Translations under genes and position numbers: made by a program
Part shown: one piece after another, positions 11,865 through 21,842 of the stretch
Layout of the letters: every line of letters starts with the position of its first letter
How positions within the stretch are numbered: the stretch's first letter is position 1
Assembly (NCBI GenBank): GCA_010094045.1
Contig: ML986786.1
Coordinates: 17,301 to 81,300 of the forward strand
Length of the DNA: 64,000 nucleotides
Reading direction: 5' to 3'
DNA from: Lojkania enalia
Lineage: Eukaryota; Ascomycota; Dothideomycetes; Pleosporales
The notes under the pieces: model-generated
What the model was told of the DNA's origin: nothing
Database searches by the model: none
The model's input: the letters and a program-made list of their open reading frames with translations, nothing else

Positions 11865-12474
11865 TTATAAGAGAGAAAGGGAGATAAATTCTTAGAGAGT
11901 AATCTTTAGAACTTAAGAAAATATATATCTAGATATCTATATAACCTATAAATTAACTAAACTAGAGCTAAAAGTATCTTATAAGAGACTTAAAGTTCTA
12001 AGCTTAGAGGATAATTTTAAAGGACCCGTTATACGGCTAAAGTAAATATAATATATAAGCTAGTATATAAACTATTATACTATTATTTACTTTATAGTAT
12101 ATATTAAACTTAAGTATTATATACCTACTATAACTATTAATAATAAGTAGATAGTAGCCTCCTACTTTACAGCCTTTATAAATAGTATTTATAACTAAGT
12201 AATTAAGTAAATAAGCTCTCTTACTTAAAGACCTTCTATAGTATAATTTATAAAGGCTACTAGCTAGATGTTTAATTAACTTATAAAAAGCTATAAACTA
12301 GCTATATATTTATATATCCTACTTACTAAGAAAAATAACGAGTTCTAACTTAAAAATTAATACTATAGATAAAAGCGTTAATACTTCTAATATTATATTA
12401 CTTATAGAGGCGCTTTATAAAACTCTAAGATTTAGGCGTTGGTTAAAAGGCTTAAAAATAAGGAGTAGGAGGAG
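11865..12474 (+). mobile_element. Internal end of another plus-strand LTR retrotransposon
   Basis: This is AT-rich, RIP-mutated DNA. It ends in a purine run (AAGGAGTAGGAGGAG, about 12460-12474) immediately before the LTR start TGTTACG at 12475, as a polypurine tract would. Short readable peptides occur upstream of it, but no domain was identified. Confidence 0.45.
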
Positions 12475-14834
12475 TGTTACGTATTAGAGAGTATTAATTA
12501 CTAAGGCAAATATTGATGTATTAAAGGAGGGTAAATAGCTTATCTTAGTAGAAGCTACTAATAGTAAGACTATATAAGCCTAAAAAATAGACCAACTATA
12601 ATAGGATAGTTAAAATATATAATAAGGAGTCTAAAAACTAGACTAGTTCTATATACTAGTACGTACTACTAATATACTTAATTTACTATATTTAGAGTTA
12701 TAACTAAACTTAATATATAAAAGTTTAAAATAAATCTAATATACTATATAAGTAAGCTAATTACCTAAGTAAGCTAATTATAATATTAAGACTCTACTAA
12801 AATTACGATAATTATACTTTATAGTATTATACTATAACTAATAACTGTAGAATTAATTTAGAAAGAAGCTAGAATATAGTTAATACTTTAAGCTCTTTAA
12901 TAAGACGTAATACTAACTATATGTTATATTATATTAATCTATAATATCTTCTAAAGTATACTTAGTATATAAAAGTAAGAAATAGCTCTATAATACGATT
13001 ACCAGCCTAATTTAATAAAACTTAATAAGATTAAGGAATAGATAATTATTTAGTATATACTAGATCTAAATATAAGAGGATTTCTACTATAGCTTACTAC
13101 TATTTAAGATATAGCTAATTTACTACTAGCTGTATACTCTATTAGTTAGGTTAGAAAGAACTAGGTAGAGAATTTTATTAAATATATACCTAAGCTTAAG
13201 GTTAAATTTAATTAAAAGTACAACTATTTAAAAGGTAAATATAAGAATCCTAAGATTATAGAAGACTAGTTCTACCTTATACAGAATATAAAGATTAAGT
13301 ATAGTATTATTAACGAAGATATATACAACTTTAATAAATTAAGCTTTATAATAAGTGTAATATTAATAGAAGTAGTAGTTACTAGCTCTAAGAGATAGAA
13401 TTAACTAAAGTAGCTCTAGCTAGATAATTATAAGTAGACTATAGTTATCTAGAGTATTAACGCGATAGAATAGATAATACTACTTTTTATTATCTTTACA
13501 GGCACCTACTACCTCTCTATATAATATAAAGAAGACGATATTCTACTAATCTAGGCTATATAGGTTACTAATAATAGCTGGATGATAAATAATATTAGTA
13601 TTAAATAGTTAAAGTACTTTAACGCGTATATAAAAGATTATACTATTAGTATATATCGATTACTAATTTTTAATAGCTATAAAAGCTATAACTTACTTAA
13701 ATTTAGGCAGCTCTATAAGGAAAAGAATATTATTACTCTCTACATGCCTCTATATTTATCGTACCTACTACAGCTACTAAATATAGGTTGTTTCTTACCT
13801 TTAAAGACTGCGTATGAGTATTAAGTTAAGCAGCTAATACGCGGTCATATTAACTATATTATAAAAATCGAGTTCTTACCCTACTTTAAAGCAGCTTTTA
13901 ACGCAGCGATTACAAAGAGCAATATTCTAGATAGCTTTTAAGGCGCTAGCCTAGTTCTATTCAACCTAGATGTAGTACTATTAAAGCTCGAAGTTCGACT
14001 ATATACACTAATACCCCCTACAGTCGAAGATACCCCTTAGGAGTTAAAAATACTAAGTAATCCTATTAAATTTAGGTCTTAATCTGCGTACGTTTGATTA
14101 AGAGTTTAAAAGTACCTAGATAGCTCGCCTACTTTAATGGTAGAGGCGTTTAAACAGTTTATAAAGGGCGCTGCGTATATAATGCATGAAAACGTACTAT
14201 TGCGCGCTCAGGTTGCTGAGCTTTAAGCAGCTAATAAGGCCGCCACACGACGTCGATCGCATAAAAGAAAGTATGTATAGAAGGAAGGCAACCTAATAAT
14301 TAAAGAAGGCGCTTAATTGACTGCTCTAAAAGAGTTTGGCGCTCGTACTGATAGGAAGAAGGGTAGGAAGAAGGCGCGCGTTGATGGAGGCCAGCCGACT
14401 CAAAGGCGCTGCAGGCAGTACGGCGAGGCTGGGCATAACTCGCGGACGTGTAAAAATGATGCTATAGATATAGAAGAATAGGCTACTATACTATATAGTA
14501 CGATAGAATGCAAGAAAGTACAATATTTTGCGAAAAGTAGTCGCGATTTTGGTGTGGTCTTGGCATCATGATCAGCTCGCTTGGGTGATCAGCTCGCTTG
14601 TGCAGTACGTTATATATAACTATAATATAAAATAATTCGTGGTCGTCGCGCAAATTGTCAAAAAGGGGCCATACTTTTAGTGGGCTTGCCAGCTTTCCGG
14701 CGTTGCTAGCTAGGTGGTGGGGATCACGTTACTATATATCCCCCCCGCCGTACCTTGACCGAGAGGTCAAGGACATCATCAATACATCCATCAATACCAC
14801 CGCATACAGTCTCCACCGACTCCTGCTTACAATA
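12475..14834 (+). repeat. LTR of about 490 bp, split by a pogo transposon
   Basis: The left part, 12475-12738, starts TGTTACG. The right part, 14611-14834, ends GCTTACA. Together they make one TG...CA LTR. The inverted copy at 8588 runs through the join without the pogo, which confirms that the intervening 1.87 kb is an insertion. Confidence 0.6.
12739..14610 (+). mobile_element. Fot1/pogo (Tc1/mariner superfamily) transposon, copy A, degraded
   Basis: The element is 1,872 bp with TA target duplications at 12737-12738 and 14611-14612. Its terminal inverted repeats are about 90 bp; the right end carries two GATCAGCTCGCTTG motifs and the left end is a RIP-mutated mirror. The transposase can be read through stops: an N-terminal helix-turn-helix/CENP-B-like part (about 13020-13220), NFNKLSFII (NFDETGF in intact relatives), the LLIFNSYKSY motif (second catalytic Asp lost), and LLQLLNIGCFLPLKTAY. 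A basic C-terminal tail has a knuckle-like CRQYGEAGHNSRTC at about 14406-14450. The copy is inactive. Confidence 0.85.
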
Positions 14835-14835
14835 T

Positions 14836-15624
14836 TTTTTGGACAGCAGACACCGGGTAGAAAAACACGAGCGACTAACATTATGCAAGATCTTCGGTTT
14901 ATGATCGTGGGAGCATTAAGTATAGCTTGAATAAACGCAATAATGGGGCCATCGGTCAAGTCAAAAGTTCTAGAATATGTCGATTAACATTACACATGGA
15001 CCGCACGGTGAAAGATTCATCTCGGTGGGTCACATAATATTAGTAACTAAGAAGTAGGGAGTGCTGTAATAGTCACACCTCTCGATGAAAATGCTAGGCA
15101 ATCCGATCTCCCAATATCGTGTAATTACAAGACTATTACACCCCCGATACTTCCTTTATTTACTCGGCCAATACTTTATTCGTCTCGAGTTGCTAAAATT
15201 AATTACTTCTCGCTATACAATTGGGCTAGAATCATAGCAAAAGAATGCTAAAGTTAATTCGGATCGATTGCCGTTACCATAGCTTTTTCGAAGACCGCTA
15301 ACGCCAATGCATTCCTTTGTTGCGCTTGTAGACCTCTTCAAGTAATCACAGACACTGACGCCGCAAAGCTACCAGCCAACGCACAAAGGAAACGCTCCTC
15401 GCCCCACGCCCCCAGATCGCCGAAAACTTTCAATCATCTAAAGCATAACGAGTGCGGCCTTGCCAGTAACCAGAAGCCCCCCTTTAAGAGTGTAGAAGCG
15501 TAGAAAACATGCACATCCCTTCGCAACCCAGCATATTTCCGGCTTCCTAATCAAGCCGTAACACATAAAGCACTTGTTCAATTGAGCTACAGCTACCATT
15601 CCAAATAATTAATTGTCAAAATAC
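14836..15624. other. Intergenic, nothing recognised
   Basis: This is GC-balanced DNA downstream of the repeat block. No convincing open frame or known element was seen. Confidence 0.5.
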
Positions 15625-16346
15625 GCTTTCTAGCCATACTCCTCCTACCCACTACCGCCGCCAGCCTTTCCTACCCCGTAGATGTGGGCGCCAATGGCCT
15701 ACGCTTCACGCTCCCATACATCCGCATCTAGACCGGCGAACCATAATCTTCCGCCTATTCCACAACTACAACATAGCACAGTAGTCTTCCTCTGATTCCT
15801 GCATGCTGCCCACCGGTGGCTTCTACTCTAGCCCACTCTCCGCCACAAACAGCGGGGAGCTGAGATTCGTGTGCGATGTTAGCGGCGACAATCCGATTTA
15901 TTATTACTGCGCGACTAGTGACCGCTGTCGGTAGGGAATAGCGGGCGAGATCAATGTGTGCGGGGATAGATTGGACGGTTATGAGGCGAGCGCTAGGACT
16001 ACCGAGAGTGAGGCACCGGCGGGACTGAGTGGAGACCACTTGCTTAGCAATCAACAGATTGCGGAGCGGTATTCGGCTTCGATGAGTAGTGGAGGAACAA
16101 GCGCTACAAGGTAGGTATATCTACTTCTAGCGGTTGGAGAGGAGCGGTGCGTAGTGCGAGATGCGATTAGCTAGTGTGTGCTGTAGTAATGCATCAGGAT
16201 CTGAAACCAGTAGTGAAGTGAATACAACTAAGGAGAGTACCTCGACTACAACTTTTGAAGAATCTCCTACTGGCTTGGACCCTTTGACTAACACTACTGG
16301 CCCTATAAGCGCTCCCGTGACTCCCACTCCAGCGACGACTTTCTGA
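15625..16346 (+). pseudogene. Secreted cupredoxin-like protein, pseudogene
   Basis: A readable protein starts with a signal-peptide-like stretch (IRFLAILLLPTTAAS), then VDVGANGLRFT, a broken segment with in-frame TAG, and FRLFHNYNIAQ, MLPTGGFYSS and NPIYYYCATSDRCR. Another TAG then precedes GIAGEINV. The spacing of His-, Cys- and Tyr-containing motifs resembles fungal extracellular serine-rich cupredoxins, where copper or a vestigial site is bound. A Ser/Thr-rich tail (about 16161-16346) fits the same family. No ATG precedes the signal sequence, and at least three stops interrupt the body. This gene is dead, and its identity rests on motif resemblance only. Confidence 0.55.
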
Positions 16347-16922
16347 CCGCTCTTTTGGACTTCGCTGCTTGAATATTATAGAATTTCTCAAATATTTGCG
16401 AAAGGAAAATGAAATAAATGGTTAACCTTCCTAAACAAAAAGGGAAATAAAAAATGGGGGCTGAGCTTTTTTTCAACATTACGCGGCAAGGGTTAAGTTC
16501 TCATTGTAACTTGGTGGTAGTTAGTGATTAAATTCTAGTTATTTTGGGAGTGTTGCGAATTTATAGTAGAACGATTTATACCCTAGGCCTTTATATAAGT
16601 AATAACCCGTAACGAGAAGTACATTCGGCCAGACTTTGCGTCAACGTGTACTAGCAATCCATAAACAAATCAGAAATTGTAGATTATATAGTACGTATAA
16701 ACAACAGTGGCAAGATATCACTTTATCACTTTAGCAGGTCAAGGTAATATTTTGAATTTCAGATCATGATATCGTTACTAGTGCTTAGTATCGTACAAGT
16801 TCCATTAGAATCCAGACCCTACACGCAAATGCAAAGCCACACCAAATTAATACCGATATTAGAGAGCCGTTAGCTTCTATCACTGATTCCGGGTCCTCTC
16901 TTATTTTCTCTCACCTCCACAT
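16347..16922. other. Intergenic between the cupredoxin pseudogene and the heat-shock gene
   Basis: No gene was seen. It contains the 3' flank of the heat-shock gene, which lies on the minus strand. Confidence 0.5.
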
Positions 16923-17759
16923 TCACTGGATAGTAATCCGCCTAATGGTGGGTGTTGATGCCTTAGGAACATTGATCGAAAGAACACCATTCTTCAGAGA
17001 AGCGCGAACATTTGCCGCATCGATTCTCGCGGGGAACTCAAATGTGCGCTCGAAAGATCCATGCACACGCTCGCTCAACAACTCCTGATTCTCAGGCTGC
17101 CGCTGCTGCTGCCGCTGCTGAATCTCGGTGGTGGTCGACTCAACAACCTTCTCCTTGCCCTTTGGCTCTTTGGGTTCCGAAGAGGTGGAGACAGTGGACG
17201 AGGTATCAGCACCCAGATCCTCAAAATCGTCTTCTACCGTGGCTTGGTAAGACTTGTGGGACTCAGTGTCGCTATGTGTTGGGGTTTCGACACCCCCAGC
17301 CTCCGCGAGCGTCAAGCCATCCATAGTATCCGTTTCCAGCGCATCAGCTTTCTCCAGCTCGGCCGTCTTCGTTAATTCTGCGACGATGGGAGTTGCCATA
17401 GGCTGTTCGACTTTGCTGTCCGTGTTGCCAGCGATTTTCAGGGTGTGCTCATCGGTGACCTCAATCGAAATGTTCTCCTGGGAGAACCCGGGAACCTCGC
17501 CTAGGACTTCATAGCCCTCTTTGTTCTCGCGAACATCGAAGCGGGCGCGGAACGCGCACTTTCGCTGTTGTCGCTGATGGTGTGTGGCGCGGCGTGCTTC
17601 ACGGTCGAGTTCGCTCAGAAGCTCATCAACCTGTGAAAGAAAGGGAACAAAGGACGGGACGGATGTGCGTGATTTTCGGTAGACAGGGCGCTGTGGTGCG
17701 CAAGCCCATGGGTCGCAATGGTAGGCGGGTGCGAAGCGGGGTGTGAGGACAAATGCCAT
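16923..17759 (-). CDS. Small heat-shock protein (Hsp20 family, fungal Hsp30 type)
   Basis: The protein is a 278-residue ATP-independent chaperone that holds unfolding proteins. The alpha-crystallin domain begins at about residue 67 (FRARFDVRENKEGYEVLGEV, then PGFSQENISIEV). It is interrupted at about 116-230 by an acidic, Ser/Thr- and Gln-rich insert (PEPKGKEK-like and QQRQQQRQ runs). It resumes with FERTFEFPARIDAANVRA and LKNGVLSINVPK, the family's G-V-L signature. The C-terminus ends IRRITIQ, an I-x-I type tail used in oligomer contacts. A long insert inside the domain is usual for fungal Hsp30. The gene has a single exon. A TATA box and a four-unit heat-shock element lie upstream, consistent with heat induction. 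Confidence 0.93.
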   Translation of the reverse strand: MAFVLTPRFAPAYHCDPWACAPQRPVYRKSRTSVPSFVPFLSQVDELLSELDREARRATHHQRQQRKCAFRARFDVRENKEGYEVLGEVPGFSQENISIEVTDEHTLKIAGNTDSKVEQPMATPIVAELTKTAELEKADALETDTMDGLTLAEAGGVETPTHSDTESHKSYQATVEDDFEDLGADTSSTVSTSSEPKEPKGKEKVVESTTTEIQQRQQQRQPENQELLSERVHGSFERTFEFPARIDAANVRASLKNGVLSINVPKASTPTIRRITIQ

Positions 17760-17913
17760 TGTTGGTGTAATCGTGACTAGGTTGCTTAGACGAAGGCCAA
17801 ATGGTAGAGTTATTAAGGCGGTCGACGTGGACGCTTGGGTGGAGAAGTAGATCCGTAGATGAACTGTTGATCTCTGAGATTAACAATGGCGGCTCTGCTG
17901 AATAGACGGCACG

Positions 17914-17921
17914 CTTTTATA
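17914..17921 (-). promoter_or_regulatory. TATA box of the heat-shock gene
   Basis: TATAAAAG on the minus strand lies about 155 bases upstream of the start codon and between that codon and the heat-shock element. Confidence 0.55.
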
Positions 17922-18046
17922 TCCATATTGTCGGTACTGGAGGCAGCAATGTATGCGCGTACTGCCTGCTTGGAAATGCGGATTCGTAAGGCAGGCGGAC
18001 GATGCTGGAATGGCGGAGATGGTTCGCGATGGCGACCGAATCTTGG

Positions 18047-18090
18047 TTCGTCGTCGCGAAGCTCCGAGAAAGTCAGAGAAACTGGGAGAA
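18047..18090 (-). promoter_or_regulatory. Step-type heat-shock element
   Basis: GAA triplets occur at 18058-18060, 18068-18070, 18078-18080 and 18088-18090, exactly 10 bp apart, with an opposing TTC at 18047-18049. On the minus (sense) strand this reads as four TTC units at 10-bp steps. Heat-shock factor recognises repeated GAA/TTC pentamers, including gapped or step arrangements like this. The site lies about 130 bp above the TATA box. Confidence 0.65.
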
Positions 18091-18110
18091 GGAGGTGTGG
18101 CTGGTGCTAA

Positions 18111-18749
18111 ATTATATAAGTGTGGCGCATCGGCTGAATTTCATGCCCACCAGCTAAACACTAAAGGCCGCTCCTAAACTGCCGCTTTCAGCACGCTTTT
18201 GGCTTTAGTTTGCCAGATTATTATAGCGAATTACATGATTTGACTAAGCCACGATAATATGCAGCTAGGCTAAAAGAAACCCGATTGAAAACATCTAGCG
18301 CAAACAATAATCCATTGTTACCACTACCCATCAGATCCAGCCTCTCTTCAAAAATGGGCCCCATTATTGAGCCGTCGTACACCGCGCTTGTTACTCACGA
18401 GTTCAAGACAAAGATATAAGGTTTGCTGTGCCGAACGATCCATAAATTGGTATGTTTCCTAGACTCCTCTGTCTCACCTCATATCAAGGGCTCCATTACC
18501 ATTCACTGCAATCTCTAGCACGGACAAATTGCGCCCCGCCAAAGCTGATGTCCGCTATTATCTTCGAAGCGATATCATTCGACCATGAATGCTATCGTGT
18601 TCCTTTTATAGAAGAAAATTGCCATTGTAGACTGTATTTTGCGATAGCATGTTTATTGTTTCCCCTGAGACAGCACACAATAGCATCTAAACAAGTGTGC
18701 ATGCAGAATCGAGCTATTCGTGGCCTGTCTGGTTCGTCCACTCAACCAC
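18111..18749. other. Intergenic between the heat-shock and MFS genes
   Basis: No gene was recognised. The open frames here are short and without domains. It holds the upstream flank of the heat-shock gene and the 3' flank of the MFS pseudogene. Confidence 0.5.
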
Positions 18750-20771
18750 TTATTCAACGTTTTCCTTCGATTCCGCATCTATATCCTTCCTCTTAAAGCT
18801 CTCTTCCAAATGCACCTCCACATGATTTGTAAAATACTTACTCGGATCCCGCACACACACCGCACAAAGCGTTGCCACAACTCCAAACGGAATACTTGCA
18901 ATCCAGGTGATCCGAAACCCATGTGCATATCCCAATCTTGTCGCCTCGACATAGAATCCCCAGACCTGCGCAGGCAAATTTACCATAGACTGTGCAGTTG
19001 GGACGCCCACAATCGTTAGCTTCACAGCTTGAACCAAAATTGGAATGTCCTCTGATGCAATGAAGTTGTTTGTTGCGGTTCGGATGATGCGTTGGGGAAC
19101 CTCTTTATCCGCAACTTGTGTGAAGATAGACGAAAGAATTACGGAGCCAACGGCGCCGCCAACGCTCCTAAATGTGCCTATCAACCCAATTTCAACGCCA
19201 AGATCGCGTTGTGGGACATTCAATGAAGCAGTCGTATAGCAGAGTAGCGTGATCCAGCCGAAGGGCAGCATGGCGAGGAATTGACATGCCATAAGCCAGC
19301 CAAGGTTATTTGGTGTGATGAGCGCCGCGAACCCGAAGAAAAGGGTTTGCATCAAGTTGGCAAATATAAGTTGGAAGTGGACATGTTTTATATAATGGAC
19401 GAGAACGGGTATTAGGACTGAGCCGAGGAATTGCGATGCTCTAGGGATGAATCAGTGGGCCATGTAATATGAAAAGTGAAGACTCGATCAGCGCTTACCC
19501 TGAGGGCAATGAGTATATGCCAATTTTGACGGAATCCGGGGTATGTAAATAGAGGATTGCCTGTGCGTTTAAGGCTGCGGCCGCGAAGAATACCATGCCA
19601 GCCATGAACACGAGCACGATTAGCATTGAGAATTCTCGGAATATCTTGAAAAGGTACCAAGGGAATAGCGGATCTATCACGAGCCTTCCTAGTGCTCAGT
19701 CACGTGTCTAGTCATGTGATCTGCTAGTATAGTCCTATATAGCTCAGGCAGCTTATATAGCTCCTACAATCAACCTTCTTCCTCATCATCTCTCGCATCC
19801 CCTCGTGATAGGATCCTTTGGCACTATAAAATCGTATACGAACGCACCCAAGAACACTGATACGCCAAGAATCAGTGGCATCAAAGTCGAAGCGCTGCTC
19901 CATGGATAAGTATTCCCTCCTGAATTGAGACCATATAGGAATACTGCCAAGCCGGATATAAACATAAACGCACCGATGGAATCGAGCTCTTTGAACTCCT
20001 GCCATTTCGTTTTGCCATCGGGGCGAGGATGGCTGGGAGGGAAATACACAAGGAATGTTCCGATGAAAGAGAACGCTCCGTAGCCAATGCAGAGATAGAA
20101 TGACACACGCCAGCTCGCATCATCAAGTAAAGTAGTTGCGAGAAGGGTCCCTGGCGTTGCCCAGGTAGCGAGATTGAATTCGGTCCATGCGAGTGCTATG
20201 CCGCGAAATTTGTTTGGCACGATTTCAGATATCCCTATATACCAATCAGCGACCGGAGCTCAATGAGAATACAACATAAACTTGAACGTACCAGCATATG
20301 CCACAGACACGATCCCAATTGAGACCCCGAGCACAACTTCCCCCGCAATGAGCTGGTCCATAGAGTTCGCCGTTGCTGCGATAATACCTCCAACGATCGT
20401 CAAGAATTGTCCGAAAAGAATCACAACCCGCCGCCCAAAAATATCGCTTACTCTCCCAGCAACGCTAAATCCTACTGCTGCTGCAGCCCCCCATCCAGAA
20501 GGAATCCAAAAACTAATATCTTCGCCACCAAGTCTTTCGGAAAGTTGAACAAGGATCGGAGTCACTATCATGAACCCGAATATTATTGGGCAGTGAAGGA
20601 TGTACCTAGGAAGAGAGCAGACAGAATTACAGATGCAGTGATCTTTTCAATATGGTCGGGGTTGTCCTCCAAAGCCGCCTGGTGAGGGTCTTCGTAGCCT
20701 AGCGGAAGGTCCACGTTTTCATGGTGCGTAGCCCGGGCTCCGGATTCTGTTGTCTTTGGATGGTCCATCAT
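18750..20771 (-). pseudogene. MFS efflux transporter (TRI12-like), apparently broken
   Basis: This is a multi-spanning major facilitator, probably of the fungal TRI12/drug-efflux group. Residues in order: an N-terminus with DLPLGYEDPHQAAL; first membrane span (SVILSALFLGTSFTA); motif A (GRVSDIFGRRVVILFG); further spans; and a hydrophilic C-terminus (DPSKYFTNHVEVHLEE). Two introns are clear: 20235-20291 (57 bp), joining VAYAG to ISEIVPNKFRG, and 19441-19498 (58 bp), joining LPSG to ASQFLGS. Two lesions are seen. Near 20588 the frame slips by one base in a C run (GCC-CAA-TAA where GCC-CCA-ATA is expected). At 19675-19815 a small element plus its duplication introduces stops between VPKDP and LFPWYLF. 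Without the lesions it would be about 588 residues. The frameshift could be a sequence error; the insertion could not. Confidence 0.8.
19675..19810. mobile_element. 136-bp miniature inverted-repeat element in the MFS exon
   Basis: Ends are TATCACGAG and CTCGTGATA, a perfect 9-bp inverted repeat. The insert is flanked by GGATC on both sides (19670-19674 and 19811-19815), a 5-bp target duplication. Removing the element and one duplication restores the MFS reading from DP straight into LFPWYLF. It has no coding capacity, and its transposase family was not identified. Confidence 0.75.
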
Positions 20772-21832
20772 ATGTCTCGGTCTCGTTAATGTGCTTCAAG
20801 TATTTTGACATTGAAGCGAAATGGTGGATAGAAATATCTGTTCTAACGCGAACCGAATTGTGCAAGTTCTCAGCATATGCGCCGATCCGCTCTGCGGATT
20901 ACGCATTGTGGTATAGGTGCAATGTGCGAAGTAGAGAGCAATTGGAATGATTGGATAAGAGCGGAAGTGAATTCCGGGATGGCCATGTGGGGCGCGAAGC
21001 TTTTTAGCCAAGTAACCTTCTATCATCCTGGGAGAGCGGGAGCTACCCCGCGTTTTTTGTTGCCGACAGATCCCAGATCTCCACACATACCAGTCCATCC
21101 ATGGCCTAGGTGGGAATTATCTACGGCTGCTATAAGGGTAAAAGAGGGTCTATTGTTCTGTGTCTGTGTCTGTGTATCTGTATTTTTGATGCAAGATCAA
21201 AGAACCTGCTTTCTAATGTGCAGTCGTAACTTCCCATAGCTTCACAAGCAGTCGCTCTCACCTGCACGTCTACCAGACGTCTCCTTCCATAACCGTGACA
21301 GCTGCTAGTTGGACTTGGAAGCCTTGATTTCTTACCCGCAAACTTGTGCTACAAAGTCGTGACGCAGGACTTCAAGAAACCTTCCTTCTAATAAATGCGT
21401 TGATCCATTGATATATGTCATTCATCTTGGTTCTCATGGATCCCTTTGACAATGACAATTCGTCCCAACACCCAGATTCCGTACTCGTTTTAGCTTAGTA
21501 GTCGCTTACCTAATAACACTAGCTGTAGCCATCGGATCGATAGGGACCACCTCTGGCTAAATCGATAGTAAGAGGAATCTAAAAGGCAAGTATTAGCTAG
21601 ATATTACAAACGTTGCGCTAGTGGGCTATATAGAAAGTGGATATTGTCCGAGCGTAGCATTAAGACCGAATTGTAATAGAGTAAGTAATCTTACCTTATA
21701 ACGTAGAGCGCGATTTTAAAGCCGCTTTCTAGATCTATGTCACGGACGCTCACGCGCAGTTGGTTAATCGCACTTCAGGCAGTCAACTCTATTGCTACGT
21801 ACTACGTGTGAATATCAAGACGTTGCGTGAAG
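20772..21832. other. Upstream flank of the MFS gene, no gene seen
   Basis: It contains a short TGTGTC-type microsatellite at about 21160-21185. The last 350 bases before the gap hold readable fragments that might be another transposon, but no family could be named. Confidence 0.45.
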
Positions 21833-21842
21833 NNNNNNNNNN
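21833..21842. other. Assembly gap (10 N)
   Basis: A 10-base N run separates unique-looking DNA from pogo copy B. It is a contig join, so adjacency across it is not proven. Confidence 0.99.

Noticed and set aside
15755..16391. Minus-strand frames around the cupredoxin remnant
   Set aside because: No domain on the minus strand, whereas the plus strand reads as a known secreted-protein pattern with stops.
17012..17514. Plus-strand frames over the heat-shock gene
   Set aside because: They are antisense shadows of the Hsp20 coding sequence with low-complexity translations.
19675..19815. The insert as an intron or introner-type element
   Set aside because: Its boundaries carry inverted repeats and a target duplication, but no GT donor or AG acceptor at the points that would restore the protein.
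20560..20620. An intron explaining the frame change in the first MFS exon
   Set aside because: The only AG sites would require an intron of about 25 bp and would delete the first membrane span; a one-base slip in the C run explains it better.
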